Below, piece by piece: positions 7,221-13,837 of a stretch of DNA of 17,032 nt. The position numbers and the translations under genes were made by a program. The DNA is taken from contig CAYWYB010000082.1 in the NCBI GenBank assembly GCA_964462145.1, positions 1-17,032 of the forward strand. The letters are read 5' to 3'. The notes under the pieces were generated by a model, which saw nothing but the letters and a program-made list of their open reading frames with translations, was not told the DNA's origin and searched no databases. Origin of the DNA: GCA-2731375 sp964462145 (lineage in GTDB: Bacteria; Pseudomonadota; Alphaproteobacteria; GCA-2731375). Positions within the stretch are counted from its first letter, which is position 1. Every line of letters starts with the position of its first letter.

Positions 7221-7711
7221 CCATCGCCTGGATCATCCTGGCTCTGGTCGCCGCCCAGCGCCTGGGTGAGCTGGCCTACAGCCGCCGCAATGAGGCGCGC
7301 CTGCGGGCCGCGGGCGGTGTCGAGGTCGGCGCGGGACATTATCCGTTCTTCTTTTTGATCCATGGCGGCTGGCTGGCTGCCCTGGCCCTATGGATTGGCC
7401 CGGATACCGCCGTCAATTGGTGGTGGCTGGCTGTCTTCGCAGTGCTGCAAATGGGCCGCATCTGGGTGCTGGCCAGCCTGGGGCGCTATTGGTGCACCCG
7501 CATCATTACCCTGGCGGAGGCGCCGTTGATCAACACCGGTCCGTACCGTTGGCTGCGCCATCCCAACTATCTGGTGGTGGCGGGAGAAATCGCCGTGCTG
7601 CCCCTGGCGTTCTCCGCCCATGGCATCGCCATCACGTTTTCGATTCTCAACGCCCTGCTGCTGGCTCATCGCATCCGCATCGAGAACGCCGCTTTGCGGG
7701 CGCGGCGTTGA
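7217..7711 (+). CDS. Isoprenylcysteine carboxyl methyltransferase (ICMT)-family membrane methyltransferase
   Basis: A 164-residue integral membrane protein with about four hydrophobic segments. The C-terminal half has the ICMT/phospholipid-methyltransferase pattern: RYWCTRIITL, then NTGPYRWLRHPNYLVV (the His-Pro-Asn SAM-site motif), and a closing HRIRIENAALR. The start is TTG at 7217, whose TTGA contains the stop codon of the type III PKS, so translation is probably coupled. ICMT-family proteins in this position (BpsB, SrsB) O-methylate the polyketide made by the partner synthase; I infer the same role here. No prenylated protein substrate is expected in a bacterium. It meets the NIPSNAP gene end to end with no intervening bases. 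Confidence 0.85.
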   Translation: MTIAWIILALVAAQRLGELAYSRRNEARLRAAGGVEVGAGHYPFFFLIHGGWLAALALWIGPDTAVNWWWLAVFAVLQMGRIWVLASLGRYWCTRIITLAEAPLINTGPYRWLRHPNYLVVAGEIAVLPLAFSAHGIAITFSILNALLLAHRIRIENAALRARR

Positions 7712-8038
7712 TTATTTGACGGACGAGAAAGCGGTCGGGGCCAGGAATTGACTGGACAGAGAGGCGACGATTTGGCCATTGGCCTCGGTTTCGGCGCGCT
7801 TGCTCAACCATTCCGGATCGGCGGCAAAGATGCCCATTTTTTCTTCGCGCTCGGCCAATGAGTCCCAGGCCAGAAAATAGGTCAGGTCCTGGTTCGATTC
7901 ACCGATCATGGTGGTCCAAAAACCAGCCTGGCGAATACCGAGGCGCTCCCAAATCGGCAACGTGATGGTTTCAAAACGCTTCAACAGATCCGGCAAACGG
8001 CCCGGCACACAGTGGTAAATCCGCAATTCATAGATCAT
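7712..8038 (-). CDS. NIPSNAP-family protein
   Basis: A 108-residue protein with the NIPSNAP pattern: MIYELRIYHCVPGRLPDLLKRF at the N-terminus, GFWTTMIGESNQDLTYFLAW in the middle and a DPEWLSKRAETEANGQIV segment near the end. The fold is a ferredoxin-like alpha/beta barrel dimer. Cellular roles of bacterial members are poorly defined; some sit beside catabolic or CoA-dependent genes, as here with the CoA-transferase diverging from it. AGAGGG lies just before the ATG on the minus strand, which supports the start. A part in the neighbouring polyketide or CoA chemistry is possible but unsupported by anything specific in the protein. Confidence 0.85.
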   Translation of the reverse strand: MIYELRIYHCVPGRLPDLLKRFETITLPIWERLGIRQAGFWTTMIGESNQDLTYFLAWDSLAEREEKMGIFAADPEWLSKRAETEANGQIVASLSSQFLAPTAFSSVK

Positions 8039-8136
8039 GGCGCCCTCTTTCTCAAAATTTTGAATATTGATATTCCGCTACCTTTCTAGCCGCTTGCTGT
8101 CTAAATAGGAACTGTATGGAGTTGGAGTGAGAAAGC

Positions 8137-9366
8137 ATGAGTAACGATCACATTGGCGGCGGCTGCCTGAAAGGCGTGCGCATCCTGGACTTGTCCCAGT
8201 TCGAGGCGGGACCGGCCTGCACCGAGGCCATGGCCTGGCTGGGCGCCGAAGTGGTGAAGGTGGAAAACCCCGAGGGTGGTGATCCCGGCCGCACGTCCTT
8301 TCCGGAACCTCCCGGCAAGGATTCCTGGTATTTCCTGTTGTTCAATGCCTCCAAAAAATCGATCACGGTCAATTTGAAAGATCCAGCGGGCGTAGCGCTG
8401 ATCAAGGACTTGGCCCGCCAGGCCGATGTCATGGTGGAGAACTTTGCCCCCGGCGTTATCGAACGCCTGGGCCTGGACTACGAAGCCATTCGAGAGGTCA
8501 ATCCCTCCATCATCTATGCCCAGATCAAGGGCTTTGGCGAAGGCAGCCCCTATGAGAACAACCTGGCCTTCGACATGATCGCCCAGGCTTGCGGCGGCCT
8601 CATGAGCATCACCGGCGAACCGGACCAACCACCCGTCAAACCCGGCACCACCATTGGCGATACGGGCACGGGCATGTTGCTGGCCATTTCGATCCTGGGC
8701 GCCCTCTACAAACGCAAAGAGACTGGCGAGGGGCAACGCCTGCAATTGGCCATGCAGGATGCCATGCTGCATTACATCCGCTTTGCCTTCGCGTCCCAGG
8801 CGTCCTTTAACCAGGCCGCGCCAAGAACAGGCGCCAAATTGCTGTCGGGCGCCAATTCGCCCTGCGGCATTTATCCCTGCATGCCTGGCGGACCCAACGA
8901 CTATGTCTATATCGTTGCTCTTGGCGCCAGTCCCATTTATTGGCATCGGTTGTTGGCGTTGATCGGGCGCGAGGACCTGATCGGTGATCCCGACTTCGAA
9001 ACCGGCGAAGCACGCTTGGAGCGTGAAGAGGAAGTCGATGCGATGATTTCCGAATGGACCCGCCAGTACGACAAGCACGAGGCCATGCGCCTGGTTGGCG
9101 CCGCCGGTATTCCCGCCGGCGCGGTTCTGGATACGGATGAATTGCAGAACGATCAAAGCTTCGCGGACCGGGGCATCATGCAGACCATGGCCCACCCAAC
9201 CAACGGCGATTTTAAGATGCCGGCCTGGCCGGTGCGCCATAACGGCGCCGCGCCCGAATTGACGGCGGCGCCATTATTGGGCGCCAACGCCGAGGACGTT
9301 CTTGGCAGTTGGTTGGAAATGGACGAGGCCGCCGTGGCCAAACTGCGCGATGATGGGGTGATTTAG
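8137..9366 (+). CDS. CaiB/BaiF family III CoA-transferase
   Basis: A 409-residue cytoplasmic enzyme of the formyl-CoA transferase/CaiB/BaiF family, which moves CoA between carboxylic acids through an acyl-enzyme at an Asp. Family markers are GVRILDLSQFEAGPACTEAM, LGAEVVKVENPEGGDPGR, NASKKSITVNLKDPAG, VMVENFAPGVIERLGLDY, AFDMIAQACGG and IGDTGTGMLLA, whose Asp175 aligns with the catalytic Asp169 of formyl-CoA transferase. Length is normal. GGAG lies nine bases before the ATG. The substrate cannot be assigned: family members handle oxalate, carnitine, bile acids, aromatic succinates and others. It is divergent from the NIPSNAP gene over a 98-base gap. It may belong with the nearby acyl-CoA ligase, or be an independent catabolic gene. 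Confidence 0.93.
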   Translation: MSNDHIGGGCLKGVRILDLSQFEAGPACTEAMAWLGAEVVKVENPEGGDPGRTSFPEPPGKDSWYFLLFNASKKSITVNLKDPAGVALIKDLARQADVMVENFAPGVIERLGLDYEAIREVNPSIIYAQIKGFGEGSPYENNLAFDMIAQACGGLMSITGEPDQPPVKPGTTIGDTGTGMLLAISILGALYKRKETGEGQRLQLAMQDAMLHYIRFAFASQASFNQAAPRTGAKLLSGANSPCGIYPCMPGGPNDYVYIVALGASPIYWHRLLALIGREDLIGDPDFETGEARLEREEEVDAMISEWTRQYDKHEAMRLVGAAGIPAGAVLDTDELQNDQSFADRGIMQTMAHPTNGDFKMPAWPVRHNGAAPELTAAPLLGANAEDVLGSWLEMDEAAVAKLRDDGVI

Positions 9367-9495
9367 GCGCAGCGACGGTTACGCTACGGCAAGATTATGA
9401 GGCTACGGATCTACGTCAGATCACAAGGGATTGGCTCGCGACACCTTAATTGCATTCACCCGCGGCCGATAATCGCCTGCGATCCACCGACATTG

Positions 9496-9945
9496 TTATC
9501 GGTGCCGGGCGTTTATGCGGTCATGGGTTTTCCGAATTTCGGCCGGCCATATGCTTTTGATGTAGGACAAAACGGCAATTATCTCGTTGTCTGACAAAAT
9601 ATCTTTGTAACCCGTCATATCGCTTTCATAGTCGCCCCCCGCCATGGTCGCCGGTCCGTCTTTCGTTAAGGTGATGAGCACGGCATCTGCATGGTGCCAC
9701 GTATGGCCGGAGGCGTCGTGAGGCGGCGCCGGCAAACGGCCATTGGACTGGCGCTCTTGCCAGTTCGGTTGCCCTTCAAGCTTGGCCCCATGGCATTCCG
9801 CGCAATGTTTGGCGTAAAGCTGTCCGCCTAGTGCCGTGGTAATCGGGTCATTTGGCCGCAAAATGTCGGCATATGCCTCGTTGACGCTCATTGCCAAAAA
9901 CAATGCAAGACCAAACAGGGTTGCGGCTGTCTTGTCATATGTCAT
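9496..9945 (-). CDS. Secreted class I c-type cytochrome at the end of the copper cluster
   Basis: A 149-residue protein with a Sec signal peptide (MTYDKTAATLFGLALFLAMS, cleavage probably after NEAYA). It carries a single haem-attachment motif CAECH (C48, C51, H52) and a distal Met candidate in ATMAGGDYESDMTGYKD, so it is a mono-haem periplasmic cytochrome c. An open frame continues upstream to 10095, but that part lacks a signal-like start and overlaps copB, so the ATG at 9945 is used. It follows copB in the same direction after a strong hairpin, so its level may differ from the rest of the operon. It could pass electrons from the CopA oxidase or cupredoxin to the respiratory chain (inference); no dedicated partner is evident. 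Confidence 0.85.
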   Translation of the reverse strand: MTYDKTAATLFGLALFLAMSVNEAYADILRPNDPITTALGGQLYAKHCAECHGAKLEGQPNWQERQSNGRLPAPPHDASGHTWHHADAVLITLTKDGPATMAGGDYESDMTGYKDILSDNEIIAVLSYIKSIWPAEIRKTHDRINARHR

Positions 9946-10017
9946 TATCAAGTCACTCTTTCCACCATTGCCGATGATCGATTTTTTCTCCAATCGCTGA
10001 CGCGAATCCGAATGAAA

Positions 10018-10045
10018 CGAGGCAGCGACCATTGCCGCTGCCTCG
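10018..10045 (-). terminator. Strong hairpin between copB and the cytochrome c gene
   Basis: CGAGGCAGCG (10018-10027) and CGCTGCCTCG (10036-10045) are a perfect GC-rich 10-bp stem with an 8-base loop. On the minus strand it starts 13 bases after the copB stop and is followed by TTTCATTC. The weak T tract suggests partial termination or 3'-end protection of copper mRNA rather than a complete stop. Confidence 0.6.
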
Positions 10046-10058
10046 CCCATGCATTTGG

Positions 10059-10784
10059 TTAGAACATCAGTCGCGCTCCTATAACAAAGCGCCAACCCTC
10101 AAAGTCTTCACCCTCGTCTTCCGCAAAATCTTTGGTTTGTCCGAACCTTCGTTCGTAGACCAAGCCCAGATAGGGTGAGACAGACCGATCGATGAGGTCA
10201 TAGCTGAGGCGCACACCGGCTTCGATATCGCTGAGGCCAGAACCGACGCCAATTTCGCGGTCATCCGAGAATGCGACATTGATGTCCACTGAAGGGGTCA
10301 GGATCAGATAGTTCGTCAGCAGCAGTTCGTACTCCACATCAAGCCTTGCCGATGCATCGCCGGTTTCACTGACAAACAGGTCCGCATCGATCTCAAACCA
10401 TTGCGGAGCCAGGCCCGTTAGTCCAAGAACCCCATACCAACGGTCTGTCCCCTTGGGCGTATCCAGGCGCACACCGCCCTTTACGTCAAAGAACGTCGAT
10501 AGGGGAATTTGCAGAACCAAATGGTTCTCCAACGTCTCGAAATCATCCTTATCAAGGTCGTATTCACCCTCGCCCAGCCAGCGTAGCTTTAATTCATCGA
10601 CGCCGACAAAGGCATCGCCATTCCAGGCCAGAAGATCTTCATCTTCATCGCCGGAACGATATTCAAACTCCTCCAACTGGGCACCATATAGCATCGCAGC
10701 CTTTTCCTGAGCCCAGGCCTGATTGGCCAAACTCAGGGACACGAGCACACCTATCCAGGCAAACGCATTAAATCGCTTTTTCAT
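10059..10784 (-). CDS. copB: CopB-type outer-membrane copper resistance protein
   Basis: A 241-residue protein with a Sec signal peptide (cleavage near NQAWAQ) and alternating amphipathic strands ending in the terminal Phe of an outer-membrane barrel (FVIGARLMF). Recognisable CopB/PcoB phrases include LKLRWLGEGEYD, PLSTFFDVKGGVR, WFEIDADLFVSETGDASARLDVEYELLLT and GLSDIEAGVRLSYD. It would sit in the outer membrane and help exclude or release copper; the mechanism is not well established for the family. The Met/His-rich N-terminal stretch of Pseudomonas CopB is absent: only about 20 acidic residues precede the barrel. AAGGAG eight bases before the ATG overlaps the copA stop codon (TAAGGAG), so translation is probably coupled to copA. 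Confidence 0.9.
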   Translation of the reverse strand: MKKRFNAFAWIGVLVSLSLANQAWAQEKAAMLYGAQLEEFEYRSGDEDEDLLAWNGDAFVGVDELKLRWLGEGEYDLDKDDFETLENHLVLQIPLSTFFDVKGGVRLDTPKGTDRWYGVLGLTGLAPQWFEIDADLFVSETGDASARLDVEYELLLTNYLILTPSVDINVAFSDDREIGVGSGLSDIEAGVRLSYDLIDRSVSPYLGLVYERRFGQTKDFAEDEGEDFEGWRFVIGARLMF

Positions 10785-10796
10785 GATTGATACTCC

Positions 10797-12521
10797 TTAC
10801 TGCGCCATTGACTGCGATACTGCGGGGTCGTCGGCATCGGCGGTTTTAGGCCCGCCTTCGACGACGATCCGGCGGAACATGCCCGATGCGGCGTGATAGG
10901 AGAGATGGCAATGAAAGGCCCATTGTCCCTCCGCATCGACCTCGGTTTCCGTATAGACAATGGTGCCGGGGGCAACGCTGATCGTATGCTTGATGGGGTT
11001 CCATTTGCCGGCACCGGTATCCAGGATGCTCCACATGCCATGCAAATGCATGGGATGGCTCATCATGGTCTCGTTGACGAACTTAAAACGGACCCGCTCG
11101 CCATAGCGCAGGCGGATTTCCTCATCAGCCTGATACTTTTTGCCGTTAATGGACCAGATGTATCGCTCCATATTGCCAGTCAGGCGCAGCTCGATCTCCC
11201 GCGTTGCCTTGCGGTGCTCGTAGAGAGGTTTCTGTGCCTTCAGATCCTGATAGGACAGGAACTTGCCGCCGTTGGCTGCCTTAGGTGCCAGACCGCTGCC
11301 GGGGGCGTAGAACGGGTCTGGTTTGGCCATCTTCATGGCGGACATTTTCGAATGATCCATGCCTTTCATACTGGTCATCTTGGAATGGTCCATCTTTGAG
11401 TGATCCATTTTTGAATGGTCCATTTTCTTCATTTCACCATGGTTCATGCCGGCCATGGCGCCATGATCCATGCCTTCGTGGGCCATGCCCATATCCGCCA
11501 TGGTCAGCAAGGGGCGGGCGTCCATCGCAGGCGTATCTCCAGCCATATCCTGGCCTGGCGCCAGGGTGCCCCGGCCATACGCCGAACGCCCCATGGAGGC
11601 GGCAAAAATAGTGAAGGCCTTGGCCGTTTTGGGGCGCACAATGACGTCATAGGTCTCCGCCACGGCAATGCGGAACTCGTCCACCTTGACCGGCTGGACA
11701 TTGTTGCCGTCCGCATTGACCACCAGCATCTCGAGGCCTGGAATGCGGATATCGAAATAGGTCATGGCCGATGAATTTATGAAACGCAGGCGGATGCGCT
11801 CGCCCGGCTTGAAGATACCGGTCCAGTTCTGTCCCGGCCCCTTGCCATTGATCAGGGGCGTGAAGCCCTGCAGATCCTCGATATCCGCCGGCATCATGCG
11901 CATGTCACCCCATGCCACGCGGTCGTCCACCGTTGCACCGAAACCTTTCTTGGCCACATCGTCAAAGAAGTCGCCAAGCGTTTGCTGTTGGCGGTTGTAA
12001 TAATCCGCCATGCTCTTGAGATTGCGCATAATGCGGGCGCCGGCATGTGGGTGGCTGTCGGTCAGTTGCACCACATAGTCGCGGTCGTAGCGGAAAGGCT
12101 CCCGCTTCTTGGGCTTGATGACGATGGCTCCATAGGCGCCGTCCGGTTCCTGAAAACCGGAATGACTGTGAAACCAATAGGTCCCGGATTGAACGATAGG
12201 GAACTGATAGGTGAAGGTTTCACCAGGATCGATGCCGTCATAGCTGATGGTTGGCACGCCGTCCTGCTGATAGGGCAAGATCAAGCCATGCCAGTGAATG
12301 GAGGTCACGGCATCAAGGTTATTGGTGACATTGATGGTGACATCCTCTCCTTCCGTAAAACGAAGAACGGGGCCCGGCGAGACGCTGTTATAGCCAACGC
12401 CTTCCTTCTGGAAAGTGCCGGTGTCGATGGTGACCTTATCCACCGTCAGATTGTAGGTGCCAGCGGTCGCCGCCGCCGGAATGCAGGCAGCCAGAAGCGC
12501 TGCGCAAATAGCAATACGCAT
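10797..12521 (-). CDS. copA: CopA-family multicopper oxidase
   Basis: A 574-residue periplasmic multicopper oxidase of the CopA/PcoA group, which oxidises Cu(I) and binds extra copper. All four copper motifs are seen: HWHGLI (near residue 77), HSHSGFQ (near 119), HPMHLHGMW (near 488) and HCHLSYHAASGM with the type 1 Cys and Met ligands (near 541). A Met/His-rich insert at about 343-398 contains MGMAHEGMDHGAM, three tandem MDHSK units and a fourth copy. The N-terminus (MRIAICAALLAACIPAAATA) is a plain Sec-like signal; the twin-Arg motif usual for CopA/PcoA is missing. GGAG lies nine bases before the ATG. The gene starts 33 bases after the cupredoxin stop and ends 12 bases before copB. Confidence 0.95.
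   Translation of the reverse strand: MRIAICAALLAACIPAAATAGTYNLTVDKVTIDTGTFQKEGVGYNSVSPGPVLRFTEGEDVTINVTNNLDAVTSIHWHGLILPYQQDGVPTISYDGIDPGETFTYQFPIVQSGTYWFHSHSGFQEPDGAYGAIVIKPKKREPFRYDRDYVVQLTDSHPHAGARIMRNLKSMADYYNRQQQTLGDFFDDVAKKGFGATVDDRVAWGDMRMMPADIEDLQGFTPLINGKGPGQNWTGIFKPGERIRLRFINSSAMTYFDIRIPGLEMLVVNADGNNVQPVKVDEFRIAVAETYDVIVRPKTAKAFTIFAASMGRSAYGRGTLAPGQDMAGDTPAMDARPLLTMADMGMAHEGMDHGAMAGMNHGEMKKMDHSKMDHSKMDHSKMTSMKGMDHSKMSAMKMAKPDPFYAPGSGLAPKAANGGKFLSYQDLKAQKPLYEHRKATREIELRLTGNMERYIWSINGKKYQADEEIRLRYGERVRFKFVNETMMSHPMHLHGMWSILDTGAGKWNPIKHTISVAPGTIVYTETEVDAEGQWAFHCHLSYHAASGMFRRIVVEGGPKTADADDPAVSQSMAQ
11379..11423 (-). repeat. Three tandem 15-bp units encoding MDHSK in copA
   Basis: Three consecutive in-frame 15-bp units each encode Met-Asp-His-Ser-Lys. 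The copies differ at synonymous positions, so this is not a fresh duplication. Each Met and His is a likely Cu ligand; a fourth MDHSK lies a few codons further on. Confidence 0.85.
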
Positions 12522-12554
12522 GTAAAAAAACTCCGAATGTTTTGAATTTAGGGG

Positions 12555-13133
12555 CTAGTGGCCGTGCTGCATGTGAATGGGGCCCATCATGCCGGATTCA
12601 TAGTGACCCGGCACATTGCAGGCCATTTCCAGTTTGGCCTCTTTCGTGAAATGCCAGATCACTTCGGCCTGCTTGCCCGGCTCCAGCAACACGCTGTTGG
12701 GATCATTATGCTCCATCATCATCTTGCCGCCGCCATGGCCCATTTTCATCATTTTATGGTCGATGCCGGTGGCCGTGATCATGCCGTGTTCCATCATCTC
12801 GGCCATTTCCTTTTGATGCGCCGCGTGCATGGCAGCCGTACCAATGTTGAATTCGTGCAGGAACTCACCCTTGTTGACGACAACGAAGCGAATGGTCTCG
12901 CCTTTCTTGATCTTGATCTCTTCGGGCTCAAAGAAATTGTCGCTCATGGTTATGGCGATGGTTCGGTCGACCTTGGCCGGGTCGCCGGGCTCGCCGATCG
13001 CCATGCCATGACCATGGCCCTTTTTGGTGTCGTGGCCACCAGAGTGCGAGCCGGCGGCGATAGCGCCATGACCGGCGATGGTTACGGCGAATATGGCGGC
13101 CAATGCCGCTGATTTAAACATGTTCGTATTCAT
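12555..13133 (-). CDS. CopI-like periplasmic cupredoxin (plastocyanin family)
   Basis: A 192-residue secreted protein. After a Sec signal peptide (cleavage near GAIAAG) comes a His/Gly-rich linker (SHSGGHDTKKGHGHG), then a cupredoxin domain with NFFEPEEIKIKKGETIRFVVVNKGEFLHEFNI, whose His is the first type 1 Cu ligand. The last three ligands are in MACNVPGHYESGMMG (Cys, His, Met). A Met/His-rich insert (MAEMMEHGMITATG, HKMMKMGHGGGKMMMEH) separates the two halves, as in CopI-type copper-tolerance proteins. The ATG at 13133 is chosen over an in-frame ATG at 13151 because GGAG lies eight bases before it. It probably buffers periplasmic copper or exchanges electrons with CopA, encoded next. Confidence 0.9.
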   Translation of the reverse strand: MNTNMFKSAALAAIFAVTIAGHGAIAAGSHSGGHDTKKGHGHGMAIGEPGDPAKVDRTIAITMSDNFFEPEEIKIKKGETIRFVVVNKGEFLHEFNIGTAAMHAAHQKEMAEMMEHGMITATGIDHKMMKMGHGGGKMMMEHNDPNSVLLEPGKQAEVIWHFTKEAKLEMACNVPGHYESGMMGPIHMQHGH

Positions 13134-13286
13134 TTGAATTCTCCAATCCACGGCACTGTTCGCGCCACGGAATTCATCTTGCCTGCAAGTATCGAATCGA
13201 ACCCGAGGTCATGTTCGAACTGGCTGGCTAGTTATCTCAAAACCCGCCGCAAAAAGAAAACTGGACGGCGTCATGGTGGGCGGCAC

Positions 13287-13625
13287 TCAGGCGGTCTCTG
13301 GCGGCGGCAGAAGGGGCAGTGGCTGCAAGCCGTTGCGGAAACTATCGCGATACCAGCTTTGAAGTGTTTTCCGCGCCCCGCCATTGAGGTCCGCGAGATC
13401 GACGCCAATAACGGGCGCACCGGCGCTGCAATTGTTGATGATGCCATGGCAGTCATCGGGTTGGGTGTCGCCATGCCCATGCGGCGTATGATTCTTGGCT
13501 CTATCGACTGGGTTGTGAATGGCTATGAAACCGCCGACGCTCTCAAAGTCAGAAATCGGCAAAACCGCCCATATTAGGCCGCCTAAAATTGCCATCGCCA
13601 GAAATTGCCGCAGCATGCGCGTCAT
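13287..13625 (-). CDS. Small secreted or membrane-anchored protein, first gene of the copper operon
   Basis: A 112-residue protein I do not recognise. It has an N-terminal hydrophobic segment (LRQFLAMAILGGLIWAVLPIS), then a His-containing stretch HNPVDRAKNHTPHGHGDTQ, two Cys in DCHGIINNCSAG, and a Pro-rich end (LQPLPLLPPPETA). The HTPHGHGD and DCH parts could bind metal in the periplasm, but this is inference. Two starts are possible. ATG 13625 is preferred because GGGGA lies five bases before it and the predicted transcript start near 13643 leaves an 18-base leader; ATG 13637 would leave about six. It is the first gene after the CueR-type promoter and lies 153 bases upstream of the cupredoxin gene in the same direction. 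It is probably real because of that position and the plausible signal. Confidence 0.6.
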   Translation of the reverse strand: MTRMLRQFLAMAILGGLIWAVLPISDFESVGGFIAIHNPVDRAKNHTPHGHGDTQPDDCHGIINNCSAGAPVIGVDLADLNGGARKTLQSWYRDSFRNGLQPLPLLPPPETA

Positions 13626-13643
13626 CAATGTCCCCATTCCAAC

Positions 13644-13661
13644 AATCTCAATATTGGGATT
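13644..13661. repeat. 18-bp near-perfect dyad over the copper promoter -10 region
   Basis: AATCTCAATATTGGGATT pairs with its own complement at eight of nine positions and is centred on the -10 element. It overlaps the right half of the CueR-type box. It may be a second operator or a by-product of the AATATT core. Confidence 0.35.
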
Positions 13662-13680
13662 CCCCTTGATGGAAGGTCAA
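13650..13680 (-). promoter_or_regulatory. MerR/CueR-type copper-responsive promoter
   Basis: On the minus strand a -35 TTGACC (13680-13675) and a -10 AATATT (13655-13650) are separated by 19 bases, the over-long spacer characteristic of MerR-family promoters. Inside it ACCTTCC (13677-13671), seven bases and GGAATCC (13663-13657) form an imperfect dyad. The left half is identical to the CueR half-site of the E. coli copA promoter; the right half keeps GGAA. It points into the copper genes, so a CueR/HmrR-like activator sensing Cu(I) is expected. Its gene is not in the window. Confidence 0.72.
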
Positions 13681-13740
13681 GGTTCAAAAATTGCCAATCC
13701 ATAATTTTCTTTATCGTTGAACAATGCCCCCATGATGACA

Positions 13741-13769
13741 TTGTTTTGCGGCGGCTTTTCGGCTATACG
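13741..13769 (+). promoter_or_regulatory. purC: Candidate sigma-70 promoter of purC
   Basis: TTGTTT (13741-13746) and TATACG (13764-13769) are separated by 17 bases, and the purC ATG follows about 68 bases downstream. Each hexamer matches consensus at about four of six positions. No purine repressor site or riboswitch-like structure was recognised in the leader. Confidence 0.4.
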
Positions 13770-13837
13770 TCGAATCCTTCGGTGCAGGGCCTATTTCGTG
13801 CCCAGGAAACGCACCGCCCCACAATTTTGAGGTTACC

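Noticed and set aside
8101..9240. Long minus-strand open frame (379 codons) opposite the CoA-transferase gene
   Set aside because: It is antisense to a clear family III CoA-transferase in a G/C-biased frame, and its protein has no family features; a codon-bias shadow.
9466..9502. CCGATAA...TTATCGG inverted repeat at the CoA-transferase/cytochrome convergent junction
   Set aside because: The arms are only 7 bp with a 23-base loop and no T tract; too weak to call a terminator.
9397..9594. Plus-strand 65-codon frame between the CoA-transferase and the cytochrome
   Set aside because: It overlaps the cytochrome 3' end, has no ribosome-binding site and no recognisable features.
9946..10095. Upstream extension of the cytochrome c frame
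   Set aside because: It overlaps copB and the hairpin, lacks signal-peptide character, and a good signal peptide starts at 9945.
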